Counted from the stretch's first letter, positions 23,166 through 35,835 are shown. The stretch: 64,000 nt of DNA from Undaria pinnatifida (GCA_012845835.1 JABAKD010000028.1:9241632-9305631); one strand, 5' to 3'. Notes: generated from the letters alone by a model not told the origin. Numbers and translations: made by a program.

Positions 23166-24730
23166 TTTCTTCACTTCATTTCACATCTATCTACGTGACT
23201 TCATTTCAATTCTCCTCACTTCACGTCTTATTATCAGCTGGCTTCAATTTATCTCATTTCTTTTGGTCTATTTTCGTTTCATTTCTTGATTCGCTTCACT
23301 TCATTTCTCTTCACTCCACGTCGCATTCACCGCACACAGCAAGCAGCAGTAGTAGTAAATGGCCCGTAAAAGCGAGTGAAACCAAGGAATGTGCAGTACC
23401 GAAACGACCATTTCGACAGAGCAACTTGAAAAAAAACCGTTAGGGTGTTGGCGGTATAATAAAATTGGTTGGGTTGGAAAAGGCGTAACAATACTGCTGT
23501 AGCATTAAAAACTACAAACGTCAAACCCAAGGCTAACCCAACCCACGGGAAATTACGTAGAAGTTCCACGTGGGCCCGTTTTTACAAGAGTTTCGTAGGA
23601 TAGTTTGGCTTCGGGTTATGACATTGGTTTGAACATTGTTTTTTCCCTACCCAACGAGGTTCGGTATCTCGCAAACACCCTAAACTAAGGAGCGGGACAG
23701 AAGTGACTTCACGAATTTCACCACATACATGTTGATCCGATACACTAACAGTTGTGCAGGACGCCTGCCGTGAAATCGGGTGAAGAAGATAAATCAGGTT
23801 GATGTCTACAGGACTATTTGAAATCCAGGAGACTTTGTTAAAAGGCTGAAGATCATGTAGCACGCATTCTCTCCTAACAAGAACACAGCCTGGGTCTGCA
23901 TTCTATTTCTTAGTAGGCGTTTTGCTGTTGTTGTAGTGATCGTTGTTGGTTTATGTGAAAGGGGGGATGGCAGTGGAAGGACAGCCAGCAAAGCTAACGG
24001 GAAATGAGTGTTTTCTATTGGATGGTGGTGTGTTGTCAGAATGTCAGCCACCCCGCTGGAAACATGCCGTCTACGGTATGTTGAGTTCTGGGTTGACGGC
24101 CGGGGTCAGTAGTAGTACTAGAGAGGGACGGATATAGAGCACGAGATGAAATGTTTATGACTTTTCAACGGTCGTACTACTTTTTATGTTTTCCGCGCGT
24201 TTTTGTGTGCTTCTTGAAATGGCACGCTTCTGACAACGTATCCAATGGCAGCAGGTCTTGTTGATGAGAGCAACAGCGATTGGGATATCGCAAGCTATGA
24301 TTTTCAGGTTTTTGTTTTGAATAGGCAAATTTGGAATGATGCTATATATAATACTACAACTGGTCTTCTCAGCGGTTGATACTCTGCTTATCAACCGCAA
24401 TAACGAACTGAAATGCTGGATTATTTTTGGGATGAGCGATTACACTGCTGTTCACAGTACTGATGATGTTTGTCGGGGAATGATACACAGCGCTTGCCTG
24501 TGATAGCCGAATTTTCTGTCGTATATGAGTTGGCACTTTGGTTCATTTTCAATCAACCATTCTCCCTCAGTTTAAAAAGTCGAGAGTAAATGGTCACCGC
24601 CGAAAGCATGACTTTTGATCCTGGTCGTTGGAAAATATCATGGTATTGCTTGGTGCATTAGCGGTCTATACTATTGATAAATGGCACCTGGTACGTGGTC
24701 GTGGTGGTACGTTTTTTTTTTTGCTGGCCG
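23166..24730. other. No gene recognised
   Basis: The first 150 bases continue the degraded TTCAC-type repeat. The rest has only short ORFs without recognisable features. Confidence 0.4.
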
Positions 24731-24742
24731 GGACTAGTATAT

Positions 24743-24951
24743 TATAAAAATTAAATTACACTCCAGCTGTGAGATCGAATATTTTGTCGAAACTCATCTG
24801 TGCAAGCTGTGTGTGATACTCCGATCGCGCGTATTACGGGTTGTGTGTCCTCATTAAGGATATAGGTCGGCGACTCCCCTTGCAACTACAGCAGCGTAGC
24901 GACCAGGGTCAACAGGGTGATGTTAGGCAGTCTGTGCGGGGAAACTATAAA
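24743..24951 (-). mobile_element. R1 retroposon, copy 4, with 12-bp target duplication
   Basis: A minus-strand R1 copy of about 210 bp holding only the 3' part of the longer copies. It is flanked by perfect direct repeats GGACTAGTATAT at 24731-24742 and 24952-24963. The 3' end AATTTTTATA runs into the duplication. A 5' truncation plus a long target duplication is the hallmark of LINE-type insertion. Confidence 0.82.
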
Positions 24952-25042
24952 GGACTAGTATATATGATATGTGAATCCGTACTTTATTTTTTTGTTGCAA
25001 CAACGAAAGGTGATGGATAGGGTGGTTTCGTTTTAAACACAC

Positions 25043-25971
25043 TACAGTGGGGGTTGCGGTTTAAGATAGCGGTGTGCCATACCGACGAAAACTATCTTAA
25101 ACACGTAGCTCTCCTAAATCGGTTTAAGATATGTTTTATCGTAAAGCGAGATTATGGGTTAAAATAAACTTATCTATAACAGAACATATGGGTTTTAGAG
25201 AGCCCGGGCCTGGGGTCAAGAGCGCTTAAAGGGCAGGATGTTGCCGCTGTTGCCTATTCGAAGTGTTGAAAGCGCATTTCGTATTGTTTACGCAATATTT
25301 ATTTACCGTGCGTTGGAGGGCCGACACGCAGCACGATCCTTCCTTGTTGCGTACTCGCGGAGTATATTAAAACAAAAGTAAATATAAAGAAGAAACACCT
25401 GCGTGAGATGAGCTCACCAGGCTACGTAGAGTATATTGTCGAATGGATTGTTCTCTTTGGCAGGGTTATTCCAACATCATCTATACCCTGTAAGCAGCCA
25501 ACATAACACAGAGAGAGGTGAAGCAGCATGGGCATCACTTGTCGGGGTTGACACATCCGTGGCAAACACGTTGCATCTCGTTGTCGCCACGCGGGTCCGC
25601 CAAACCGCAGATTCCATGAAGGTAGACTTGACAGACACGGCATCTATCTGTGAGTCGTAAAGTTCGGAGGGCCCGGCGTGTGGTCCGGAACCACAGCGCA
25701 CTTCGAACCCGCGGCGCAGGGCATTGTGCTACAGCCAGTAAAGCTGTGAGCTGTGTGTCTACCTTGTTCTGCTGTATGCCTATATACCTACGGGTAGTAG
25801 TTACTCAGGGTTTCTAGGCTACAGCACTACACGGGCAGGCGGGGTTGGGGGTATGTTCGGTTTAAGATAATCGATGTTCGGTTTAAGATAAGGTGTGCCA
25901 AGCCATTTTTGACTCTCTCAAATACGTGATTCTCTTAAACTAGGCTATCTTAAACCGCAACCCCCACTGTA
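25043..25971. mobile_element. Tc1/mariner-like MITE (929 bp)
   Basis: Inverted ends TACAGTGGGGGTTGCGGTTT (25043) and its exact reverse complement ending CCCCCACTGTA at 25971, matching over 27 bases. TA at both outer ends fits Tc1/mariner target duplication. The core TTTAAGATA recurs several times inside both ends (for example at about 25120, 25860 and 25880). The interior contains no recognisable transposase; short ORFs at 25422-25701 are on both strands and unsupported. Related in style to 1081-2237. Confidence 0.75.
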
Positions 25972-26390
25972 CTGATTTTTCAACCCTGCTTGGTGTTATG
26001 CCTGCATTAATACAGTTCCTGTCGTACCACGTATGAGAATCGTAGTTTATTGACATATTTTCTGGGCAATATCCGTGGATGATAGGATTGTGCTGGTGAT
26101 ATGAGTTGGAGGTCGAGCTGGCAGGATGCTTGGTTTATCTGAACAGGGAGAGTGTGTGTGTGTGTGTTCTTCACATTAAACCGTTCTTCTACTCGTCGAC
26201 ATCCAGCACACCCAGTGTCCGTACTGATTCTTCACCCTAGAAAGATCAGCTCTGTGGTCACAAGCCACGACACAGAGATAATGCATCGTAATGCATTCGA
26301 CAACGCAATGTCATGCCCTAGTACTGGGTACGACAGGCACAACATACATACGTCAGCAACAGAAATACATTGGAAGAGAGAAATACGAAA

Positions 26391-26600
26391 TAAACAAAAA
26401 CAAAAACAAAAACAAAACACAAAAACAAAATAAGAAAACAAATAAAAACAAAGATAAAAATAAAACAAAAATGAAACAAACAAAATGAAGGGGAAATCGA
26501 AGAAACAACCCAACCGGAAAGGAGAGCCAAAGCTCGGAAAAGAAACATAATAAAATGAAATAAAATAAAGTAAAGTAAAACCAAAATAAGATAATCCGAA
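26391..26600 (+). repeat. AAAAC/AAAAT-type A-rich simple repeat
   Basis: Runs of ACAAAA, AAATAA and similar units. Further A-rich tracts lie at 26880-26925 and 27110-27165. They yield Phe/Tyr-rich ORFs on the minus strand that resemble membrane proteins but are only repeat translation. Confidence 0.75.
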
Positions 26601-26680
26601 CACGAGCCAAAAACCTGGACACGCAAGGAGGGAACAAAGGGGAAAAAAATACCCCAGAAAAAGACGAAAAGTGCTATGTA

Positions 26681-27410
26681 CCTACTAGTTGGCCTGGTAC
26701 CTTGCTACCCTGTCTGCCATCTCCTTCCTGCCTTCGTCCACCGCGGTCTCCCTTCTATTCCTCCTGTTGCCCCCCCTGCCCCCATTCCCTTGGACGGCTT
26801 TCCTTCCACTCCTCCTGTTTCCCCCCCTCCCCCCTTTGTGTTCTTCTCATTAAACCAAAATACCTTGTAAAAGAGAGAAACAACGAAAGAAACCAAGACA
26901 AAATAAATAAATAAATAAATAAAAAGGGGAGCCAAAGCACGGGAGATAGAAACGTACCCCGAGCATGAGCCAAAATGGACATGCAAGGGGGAAAGAAAGG
27001 GAAAAAATACCCCGGAAAAAAGAAACAAGTAAAAGAAGGAAGACTGGGAGGGCCAAATAAAACAGGCTCGTCACCTACCCACCATGCAAGACTCCCTTGA
27101 TAAGGATAAGAAGGGGAAAGAAAAGAAAAAAAGAAGAAAAAAAGAAGAAAAAAAAAAAAAAAAATCACGGAAAAATCAAAGTACCAAGACATCACATTCC
27201 GAGCAGCCGCAGCAGTTGGCGGTACGAGTGGCATAGATAGAAAGGTTCCACCTACTAGTCGGCCTGGTACCTTGCTACCCTGTCTGCGGTCTCCTTCCTA
27301 CTTTCATCTACCGCGGTTTCCCTTCTACTCCTCCTGTCCCCCCCCCTGCCCCCTTACCCTTGTGCGGTGTTCCTTCTACCCCTCCTGCTGCCCCCCCTCC
27401 CCCCGTTCCC
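26681..27410 (+). repeat. Duplicated 160-bp segment, period about 570 bp
   Basis: 26681-26840 and 27251-27410 are similar, sharing GGCCTGGTACCTTGCTACCC, a CCGCGG motif and CTCCTCCTG/CCCCCC stretches. The second copy overlaps the 3' end of the LINE ORF on the minus strand. It may therefore be 3' sequence of the LINE, with the first copy a tandem repeat of the tail. Confidence 0.6.
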
Positions 27411-29111
27411 TTCGACACCACCCACGGCGGATGCGCGGCGCTGTCTACTCAGCTTTGCCTCATCCTCGTGCCACCTGCCCATGAACCGTTCAGCTGCTTC
27501 GAGGACCCCCCGGTACCACTTGCCCACCTTTTTTGCTGCAGTGGGCCACAGCGCGGTCCCAACTCCAAAAACTAAGGGGGAGTGTTCCGTTGATCCCTCG
27601 TTGGCTTTGAACACCCTAAGGTCCTCAGCTATGGCTCTAGGCCAAGTCTTGAGTTGTCCGCCTGGTTTCGGGTTCTCCCCACCAGCGATCGTCCCGAACG
27701 TCAACCGACGGGGCAGTCGCCCCTTGTGTTGTCGCACCAGGGCCCCGGCAAAGAAGAGCCGCCGTTTACGGATGGTCGTTTCGATGCTCTCGCATCGTGT
27801 CATCCTGAGGGCCTTCGCGTACGAGAGGGTGGTGTGGTCGGTGCGTAATCGGCGCTGGAAGCCAATGACTCGCAAAAGGACTTCGTGGTGGGCTGATCGG
27901 AGCTTGGCGAAGTGGTCCGCATTGAGGGTCCACGTCACACACCCGTACAGCAGGGTCTCAATGACCTCGGCCTTCAGCATGCGGACTTTCAGACTAAGCG
28001 GGGCGGTCGTCCTGTCATACAATTCCGGGCCAAACCGTTTGAGGCATGCCCGCATGAGACGGATCCGTCGTTCGATTTCGAGCGAGAGGTCAGCGCTTTC
28101 GTGGATAATGCCGCCTAGGTATAAAAACTGGGTCGTCTGTTTATACCTCTGGCCTGATGCTTCGATCGCGAGCGGTGGGGCGAGGGATGTCTGGTCCGGT
28201 GTTCGTAGCAGCATCGTCTCTGTCTTCTTTTCCGATACCGTGAGGCCTGCTGCTTCGAAGACAGTCACGATGACTGTCATCATTTTAGCAAGGCCTTCCG
28301 CCGACTTCGAAACAATTCCTGCGTCATCTGCGTACAACATGCCCCACACAGCCCTTTGCACGCATGCCAACGGTTCCTCTTTTCCGACTGCACTGCCCTC
28401 TTCGAGGTGAACCAAATCCCTTACGATGCTTTCGTCTTTGCTGAAGCGTACCAGCACGACGTGTATCGCAGCAGCGAAGAACACGTTGAACAGTAACGGT
28501 GATAGCACGCAGCCTTGCCGCAGCCCCTGGGTGACATTAAACCAATCCGAGTGCTCGCCGTCATCCGCACGCACGCGAGCCCGCATGCCTTCGTGGAAGT
28601 TGCGGATAACTGTAAGCATCTTGGTTGGTACGCCAAGGCGTGTGAGTACCTCCCACAACAGTTCCCGGTCGACAGAGTCGTACGCTTTCTGCAGATCGAT
28701 GAAGCACATGTACAGGGGGATTTTCCTCTGTCGTCCGAGCTCTTGCAACCGGCGCACGACAAACAGCATGTCGACCGTCGACCGTGCGGGACGGAAGCCG
28801 CACTGTTCTTCAGGAAGTATTTCCTCGGCCTCGCAGTAGTTGCTAAGGCGGGACGCAACGATTTTCAACAATATTTTGCCTGCGTGGGCAACAAGCGAGA
28901 TCCCTCTGTAATTGTTGCAATCAGTTCGATCCTTTTTTTTGTGAAGGGTCTTGATGATAGCATCTTTCCATTGCTGGGGGACTTCGCCCGTTACCCACAC
29001 GTTGACAAGGATATTGTGAAAACACTGGACGAAAGCGGGGTGGTCAAGTTTTAGTAGTTCGACCGGGAGACCGTCTGGTCCAACGGCTTTCCAATTAGAG
29101 TAGGTTGGCAT
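27354..29111 (-). CDS. Non-LTR (LINE) retrotransposon reverse transcriptase, 5'-truncated
   Basis: A 585-residue ORF with an intact reverse transcriptase domain. The RT motifs are NNYRGISL at 66-73, [11 protein letters not shown] at 104-114, [12 protein letters not shown] at 137-148, [11 protein letters not shown] at 195-205 and the catalytic YADD at 260-263. The C-terminal part contains LLYGC and [10 protein letters not shown] segments usual in LINE ORF2 connection domains. The product would copy element RNA at a nicked target. The ORF begins within the first RT motifs (KAVGPDG). No apurinic-type endonuclease or ORF1 lies upstream, so the copy is a 5'-truncated insertion. The last 30 residues are Gly/Arg-rich and come from the CCCCTCC repeat. 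No poly(A) tail is evident on the 3' side. Confidence 0.88.
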   Translation of the reverse strand: MPTYSNWKAVGPDGLPVELLKLDHPAFVQCFHNILVNVWVTGEVPQQWKDAIIKTLHKKKDRTDCNNYRGISLVAHAGKILLKIVASRLSNYCEAEEILPEEQCGFRPARSTVDMLFVVRRLQELGRQRKIPLYMCFIDLQKAYDSVDRELLWEVLTRLGVPTKMLTVIRNFHEGMRARVRADDGEHSDWFNVTQGLRQGCVLSPLLFNVFFAAAIHVVLVRFSKDESIVRDLVHLEEGSAVGKEEPLACVQRAVWGMLYADDAGIVSKSAEGLAKMMTVIVTVFEAAGLTVSEKKTETMLLRTPDQTSLAPPLAIEASGQRYKQTTQFLYLGGIIHESADLSLEIERRIRLMRACLKRFGPELYDRTTAPLSLKVRMLKAEVIETLLYGCVTWTLNADHFAKLRSAHHEVLLRVIGFQRRLRTDHTTLSYAKALRMTRCESIETTIRKRRLFFAGALVRQHKGRLPRRLTFGTIAGGENPKPGGQLKTWPRAIAEDLRVFKANEGSTEHSPLVFGVGTALWPTAAKKVGKWYRGVLEAAERFMGRWHEDEAKLSRQRRASAVGGVEGNGGRGGSRRGRRNTAQG

Positions 29112-30965
29112 GATGAATGCTGGCTTCCATTATTAGTTGAAAGAGCACATGTCCTAATCAAAGTGTCCTGTAATACCAACGCGTGATGAGAGCTTGGTAT
29201 GGACTAAACCAGAGCGGAACTGGTTGGACAAAATGTGGCTTGACTCCGGAGTGGGGGAGTTTGACTCCGGAGTGGGGAAGTTATATCTTAGCTAATAGTA
29301 TTTTGGGTGATGAAATAATAGGTGAAGGCGATGCTCCTTACATTTTTGTTTGAAGTTGAGGATGGTACTTTTGAGTTTGCAGAAATGTAGGATGGCCTGG
29401 GCATTATCGTGACAGCAGTTAGTTGTCACGAGCAATAGGAATGTAAATTGACTGTTTATTTGCTCGTATCAATGTCCGAGAACCAAACTCGGGTCTGCGT
29501 TGATACTTAATTGTTATTCTATTTTTAATTTTGCCTGGGGCATGTTGAAAACGGGAGTATCTAAATTACCACCAGAATATTGCTTGATCGAAGGTTTGGA
29601 AGCATACTAATTTGGGGGAACAGTATTGGTGTTTTCGAGTAGTGGAAGACGAAATTTGATACCTGGTATTTTTATCTTGATTTAAGAATTGAATTTGCTC
29701 GATCGAAAGCTTTGGAGTATGGTAATTTGAGGTTAAATGTAGGTGGTTTCGTGGTGATCTTAGGATTGATTTATTGAACCACAATCGAGAGTTTTTTTTT
29801 ATGGTCTTACACGGACTAATACTACTGCACTCTTGATCGCCCATATTCTTACCAGCGATTTCCGTTACGATTACTGCGGTTCAATTCCGCTAGCTGCGGC
29901 GTTGGATATCAATAATATTCATGTTTTTGGAGCAGAAGCAGTATTGTTTTGAAATTGAAATTTGATATTTGAGGCATTTACCTTGTTTTGAATAGCCAAG
30001 GTTCGGATGGTGCGCTTTGGATGAACGTTATCATAACGTGCACACAGGCAGGGGTAATATTGGTTCATGTGCTGGTTTATGCCTGCGCTCAAGTCTGATG
30101 TATGATGTGTATGACTGCATAAAATCAACGGAGATGGTAGAGTAGAACTATTGATATGATTAGCGGTCCCAACCTTCGATATGTTCGAGTTGAGCCCCCT
30201 TTTGTGCAGTATACTAGGACTACTACTGCTGTTACCCAGTTCACTATTTTGTTTTCTTCGGGTGTGCATGTTCAGAGTGGCCTCCGGGACTCCGGTACTT
30301 TAATATATATTCTATCTTCTCATCTTCTCCTACGCCTGATGGTTCCTTGTCGGGTACTGAGAGCAATCTCCTCGTGAGCCACCCTACGTCGGACATACAG
30401 ATTGTCGATTAATCGGCGTGCGATACGCGGCTTCTTGCGCGATACTCGTTGCATCGTAGAAACCCCTTCGGCCCTTCAGAGTGAACGGCAAGGACAAAAA
30501 GCGATGATTGGAACATCGATTGCGAGGTGTGTTAAACCGACGCCTGAATGGGTAGGTTGGACCGTAGCTGGACCGAGTCCGGCGGAAAACTGTTGTCTCA
30601 TGGTCGGGGTTTTTGTTGGTGGACGAGCTTGCGCAAGTCCCACACTATCCGAAATGATGACGTAACATACATATTATATACATTTTGTTGGTTATACAGC
30701 AGTACCGTGGGCCCTCGTACGGCGACTTGGATTCGGTCATTGTTACAATCGCAATGGTTTAGATGATGTAAGACATACACGGGGTTTCGACCTGATGACT
30801 GGGTTTCCTCTTGTGTGTGGCTATCTCCACCGCACCTGATCCCCAGGGATTAGGTCGGGTCGACATACTCACGCACCCGCGTATACAGAGGTAGCTTGCG
30901 CTGCTGGATGGAGTAGTAGCGGTGACCGTCGGTAGCTACCACGGGAACTGAAGGATATGCCCGTT
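29112..30965. other. No gene recognised
   Basis: About 1.85 kb, AT-rich to 30150, with no convincing ORF. A T-arm-like string (GCGGTTCAATTCCGC, 29877-29891) lacks the rest of a tRNA. Confidence 0.4.
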
Positions 30966-31247
30966 AACGTTGGGTAACTCAATCGAGTCGAGTTGAATTT
31001 ACGCACGATATGTACGTCGAAGTATGAAGTACGTGGAAGTGTGGTGAGCTTAACCTTTAGCTTCCCCCATGCGCCGGAGGATTAAAAAGAAGGGTGCGCC
31101 AGCTAGCGTTGGGCTGCGAAAGCAACTGAGTTAAATCGACACACGACGCGTATGAAAATACGCGGAAGTGTGGTGAGCTAAAGCTTTATTTTTCCCCATC
31201 CGCCGGAGGATAAAAAAAAAAAAAAAAAAAAAAAATTAAAAAAAAAT
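30966..31247 (+). mobile_element. Dimeric SINE-like retroposon with poly(A) tail
   Basis: Two related monomers in tandem (about 30966-31095 and 31106-31247). They share CGTTGGG, ACGYGGAAGTGTGGTGAGCT, TTCCCC and CGCCGGAGGAT, each followed by an A-rich stretch; the second tail is a 36-base A-run with two Ts (31212-31247). No ORF. The dimeric structure and A-tail suggest retroposition, but I see no clear polymerase III boxes or target duplication. Confidence 0.5.
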
Positions 31248-31456
31248 AGGTCAAACATAGACTAGTAAGTAACGTTGACCTCCGCACTATGACGCAAGGA
31301 AGAGTATCGCACGGCACGGGTGAAGCATGGTCCTACAACAGTAACAGTAGTAGTTGCACGATCCCTTGAACTTGTACCGCTGCGCGCTCACACTACTCGT
31401 AGACGGTTGGCATTACCAAAACGTTATCGTATAAGTTTGGTCAGTCTCTAGTCTAT

Positions 31457-31556
31457 GTAATGCGCGCGATCGGAGTATCACACACAGCTTGCAAAGATGA
31501 GTTTCGACGAAATCTTCGATCTCACAGCTGGAGTGTATTTTAATTTTTATAATATA
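31457..31556 (+). mobile_element. R1 retroposon, copy 5 (100 bp)
   Basis: Contains only the last 100 bases of the family, from the GCGCGATCGGAGTATCACAC segment to the end TTTTTATAATATA. The 5' border lies where the longer copies continue. No clear target duplication. Confidence 0.72.
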
Positions 31557-32597
31557 TCCGGGCAACGCACGACCTCAACGCACTCATATCAATCGCATAT
31601 ATGTCAAGGTGTATGCGGTATTATCCTTTTTTTTTGGTTGAGTGAGAAAACACAATAATAATAATAGCCTTGAAACCGTCGAACGTCACAACTCCTTGAT
31701 CAAGGTCAGCTAAAGCCACGAAACTAGGCCAGATGTGCTACTTTAGCTCGTTTTCGCTAAGTTTTTGTGGATAGGGGTAGTCTTGGGTTATTATGGCGAT
31801 AGTCGGTTTCAATACTACTGCTGTAGAGTAGTATAGTACGTATTTGTATCCAACCGAATATGGTATCGCAAACACTCTAAATATACGCGCATATAGTCCC
31901 ACGTACTTTGTGGAATGAAAAGGCGCAAGAAGAGACAGGAGTGCCGCCAGTTGACATCTTTGGCGAGCAGAGTAGTACAAGACTGGCGCAAATAGCTTGC
32001 AGTCGGAGTTGCTCGTGTTCTCGCCGAAATAGTGTTGGTGTTTGTGTTTCTTGTAATCCGCCAAATTGCAGAAAACATGCCTTAGTTGTTTTCGCGACCA
32101 AATTACAGCGTCCTATCTATATCCATGAAGCCTACGTTTTGACTCCTTGACATTACAAAAAAGAGTTAGGCATCGAAAACAGCGGCTGCACGGGCATGAA
32201 AAGCTGAAAATCTAACCTCGTGTTTACGGCCGCATGTATGTGGCCCTAGCCGTAATCGTTCGCCCCCCCCCAAGATGGACGTTCCTCCTCGACAGAGGAT
32301 CCAGACCCAGTAATCGATGTTTTATATCATAGTATTTCAGATATGTCAGCCGTGAGCTCGACTAGTTGAGTGGTCTATACTCAGCTCCGCAGGGCGCGTG
32401 ATATATCGGCCTTATATAATGTTTTCGGCGCACATAAGTATCAATTTTCACTGGGTAGTAAACGAGGTGCATTAATATTTTTTTGTGACTGACGGGCGCC
32501 GGCCTCAACTCAGGAAGTGTGAATGCCCGATATCTTCCGAATCCCAATTATAATATATAATATTATACACAACCGTAACCGTCAGATTTGTCCCCGT
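31557..32597. other. No gene recognised
   Basis: Short overlapping ORFs on both strands around 31738-32150 without recognisable domains. Confidence 0.4.
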
Positions 32598-33332
32598 AAA
32601 GGATATATCGTTTCCGCGCACAGATTGATACTGACGCGTGCTACGATAGAGGTGCACCACTTTTTTTTCTAATACTACCCCTCAATATGGGAGCTTAAGA
32701 CATGTCTTGACCCAAAAATTGATTTGGAGAAAACACATAACTGCCACTAGATAGATAGATGCAGATGCAAAATCCCGTGGCTTAGATTAGGTACACAACA
32801 AGAATCACGCAAAATAAATTGTCTATTTCCGACGATTTTGGTTAATAATAGAGCCCCGTCTTTTTCAGAAAAAAAATGCCAAAAAGTGCTACCTCTATCG
32901 TAGCACGCGTCTTCTGTTGCCCCCGCACCCCTCCCCTTCCCCCCCCGCGCTCCCTCTTGTTCAAGCCTCGGCCCCCACGCCCTTAAAATATCCGCCCTAC
33001 CCTAACCGATTATCCGACTTGCAGGATGCACTTACTTACTTAAGTCTTGATAAACTGATGCATTTCCTTCCACAGTTAGTTGTCAGATTTTGTTCCCCTC
33101 ACAAACGGGTATTATAGTTTCCGCGCACAGACTGATTAACATCACCCTGATGACCCTGGTACAAGCTACACTGTAGCTGTAAGAGGAGTCGCCGACCTAT
33201 ATCCTTACTGAGGACCCACAACCCGTAATACGCGCGATCGGAGTATCACACACAGCTGCTTGCAAACGTTAGTTTCGGCGAAATGTTCGATCTCACAGCT
33301 GGATGGGGTGTATTTCTATTTTTATTATACAT
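32598..33332 (+). mobile_element. R1 retroposon, copy 3, with nested MITE
   Basis: The left piece (AAAGGATATATCGTTTCCGC, 32598-32632) and right piece (from 32912) together follow the order of copies 1 and 2: the cytosine block, then GATAAACTGATGCATTTCC, then the 3' end near 33332. This copy is more diverged than the others. It is interrupted exactly at its C-rich block by the MITE at 32633-32911, so it is the older insertion. Confidence 0.65.
32633..32911. mobile_element. Short MITE, copy B (279 bp), nested in R1
   Basis: Left end GACGCGTGCTACGATAGAGG and right end CCTCTATCGTAGCACGCGTC are perfect 20-base inverted repeats. Internal GGGAGCTTAAGAC matches copy A (9808-10057) in inverse orientation. 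No ORF and no certain target duplication. Inserted in R1 copy 3. Confidence 0.75.
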
Positions 33333-35829
33333 AGTGTTTGGCGGAAAACATTTTCGGAAAAATACTTTCCTTCCGCCAAAAAACGTTGATGTCTCACCGT
33401 CATAATTTCGAGGTGATTGCGTTGGGAGTAAACAAAATCCTGCAGCAGCAGGCGACACCTCCAAAATTAAGGGGGGAAATGGGGATGTGTGGCATCAATG
33501 AGGTATAAAAAAGGGAACTATGCATGACAAAGAGCTAAAGAACAGCGCACAAGTAGCGCCGGCAGCCAAGCAACGGCGGCGGCAGGGTTCTCAGCAAAAA
33601 AAGGTGGCCTCTGTCTGTAGCAGTCCCTTAATACTTTTATAGTTCACCGCGTTGCCGCCGTCGCTATCCCACCGCATCAAGCGGCGGCACAGCGAGCGAG
33701 CAGCAGAACAGCTACTACTGGCTGGTTCAAGTACCAAAAAAAAAACAATTTCTCTCCCCCACGAATGCCGCTCACAATATATTGTCAAAGAAGAGTGAAT
33801 ATTTTGGTACCAGGTATCATACTGACGCCCATGACCAATCAATGGTAGAGGGTGACATGGCCGTTTGATTTGGCCGTTTGTTTTTAACGGCAGCGGGCTG
33901 CCTCTTCTAGGAGCGAAACTCGTATCGACCAATGATGGGCCTTCAAATTCTTCAATAGTATTAAGGCGTTTTCCAAGCGAAGGCGAGAAAAAAAATTACA
34001 CCGCATTTTGCACGATCCGGTTGGAGGTACCCCAAGGCATGTCTGTAGAATTTTCGTGCAAAAAGCCGAAGATCTGACCTGCCTATGTTCAACATGAAGC
34101 AGAATCTAGCGAACACTGGATCCTAGACTAAAACCAAGTCATTTGAAGGAAATGACGTAGCTTGTACTCATTTTTACGCACAACAATCCAAAGGTCCTCG
34201 CCGTTTTCGAGAGATAAGACCCTGAATTTTTGCACACGTGTTCTACATGCCCATGCCGAGGTCTGGCCTGCGTTTTTTTCTTTCTTTTTCTTTCGCCGAA
34301 AATATTGGGGTCAAGGTGGTCAACATTTTCCGAAAAATATTAACTGACGAAAATTCGGGCAAAATGATAAAAATTAGGGACAACCCATCATTTCATCGGG
34401 TGAGGTCTTCGCTAGGGCACATGGAAGACGTGTGCAAAATTTTTAAGTTTTGAATCGACAACACGGCGTGGACATTCGCCGGGGAATACACTTATTTGGG
34501 GTTTTTAACATGAACCAGACTGTAGCGGCAGCAACAAAAACAAGCAGCACTCCAGCACCAGCACCTGCAACACCAACAACAGCTTCTGGTTTTATTTTTT
34601 CAATTTTGGGACTGGATTCACATTATTCTCTTCGTGTGCTGCTGCTGCTGCGCTCAGCGTACGCATGCCACCACGCAGGCGCACTCCACTCCGAGCACCC
34701 CCGGCGCCCGACACCGCGGCAGCCTGACACTGCGCCGCCGCTACTGCTGCTGCTGTTATTGCGGTGTGGTGGGATTGAAATGACGTACAAGCTGCCCTCT
34801 TGTCGCCGTCTATGATACAAGTATAGCTGTACGAGTTCGAGTCAATTCCGAACGACGCGCTCTCCACGACACCAAGCGCGCAAGGGCGCCCCGTCATAGC
34901 ACCGGGCTGCCGGGCGGCCCGCTGGTACAACCGAACGCCACTCATCCGCGTCATGATAATCTAGCTACAGCATATCATGTCTGCGTGCCCTCAGAGGTTG
35001 TTATGCTGTGTCGATACAGTAAGCAGCAAGCAGCGTTCCGATATTAGTGATTAAAGCTGCGTCGCTCCAATGTCCGGTGCGTTTTAGGCCATTGAAACAG
35101 AGACCTACCCCGACTGATGACCAACATCTGCCTTCGATAACGTACTTTTCAAGCCGTTTTTGGAGAAAAGTACCGCAAATCGTACCGTCGGGAGATTTTT
35201 TTGGAGTATTTTTTACGAAGAACGTTTTTCGCCTCTAATGTTTTCTCCCCTTTGATTCTTTGCGTACTGCTGCTGCTGTAGACTAGTACGTATTATGACC
35301 CATAAGGTTGTCCACCGGGTTGCGGGTACGGTTGTGCTGAAAACAGTTCTTTCGGCGAGGTATATAGTCTAGCTCCTCGTGCGAAGAGCGTCACAAACAG
35401 TACTGTAGTCTATAGTCTAGTCTATATGTCCACCCCTATAAGTACGTGTAGCAAGCCTTTTTTCGTCTTTTGGATACTACAGTGGAATACCCGTTTTTAT
35501 AACCGTCGAAACAAAAGAAAACGCGGACCGTAGACCGGTCGAATCGGTTTGTCACTCCTATGTCAAAACCTGCAAGATACCCAATGATTATTAATCTGAG
35601 ATTAAAGCGGCACAGAGATAAAAGCTCGGTAACCCTGGCCTGTTCCGAGGGACTCTTAAAGCCGGGTTTCTACTGTGCTGATACCGGTATGTTTTTACCG
35701 CTGCTCGTACAGCACCAGACTAAATACATCCGGGTATCCGTGCTCAGGTATGAAGCACACGATAGGCAGCGAACAGTTACTGCTGTAGTGTCCACACCGA
35801 TTGATCCACTCAAGGGGAGAACTTAGGTG
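33333..35829. other. No gene recognised
   Basis: About 2.5 kb with short ORFs only; CTG/GCTGCTGC runs near 34640 and 34745. TACAGTGGAATACCCG at 35478 looks like one end of a Tc1-type element, but no partner end was found. Confidence 0.4.
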
Positions 35830-35835
35830 TATAGG

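Noticed and set aside
26232..27234. Phe/Leu/Tyr-rich minus-strand ORFs resembling membrane proteins
   Set aside because: Produced by A-rich simple repeats on the plus strand; several frames give equally long ORFs.
27367..28410. 347-residue plus-strand ORF
   Set aside because: Antisense shadow of the LINE reverse transcriptase, whose catalytic motifs are on the minus strand.
35478..35829. Third Tc1-like element starting TACAGTGGAATACCCG
   Set aside because: No inverted partner end was found within several hundred bases.
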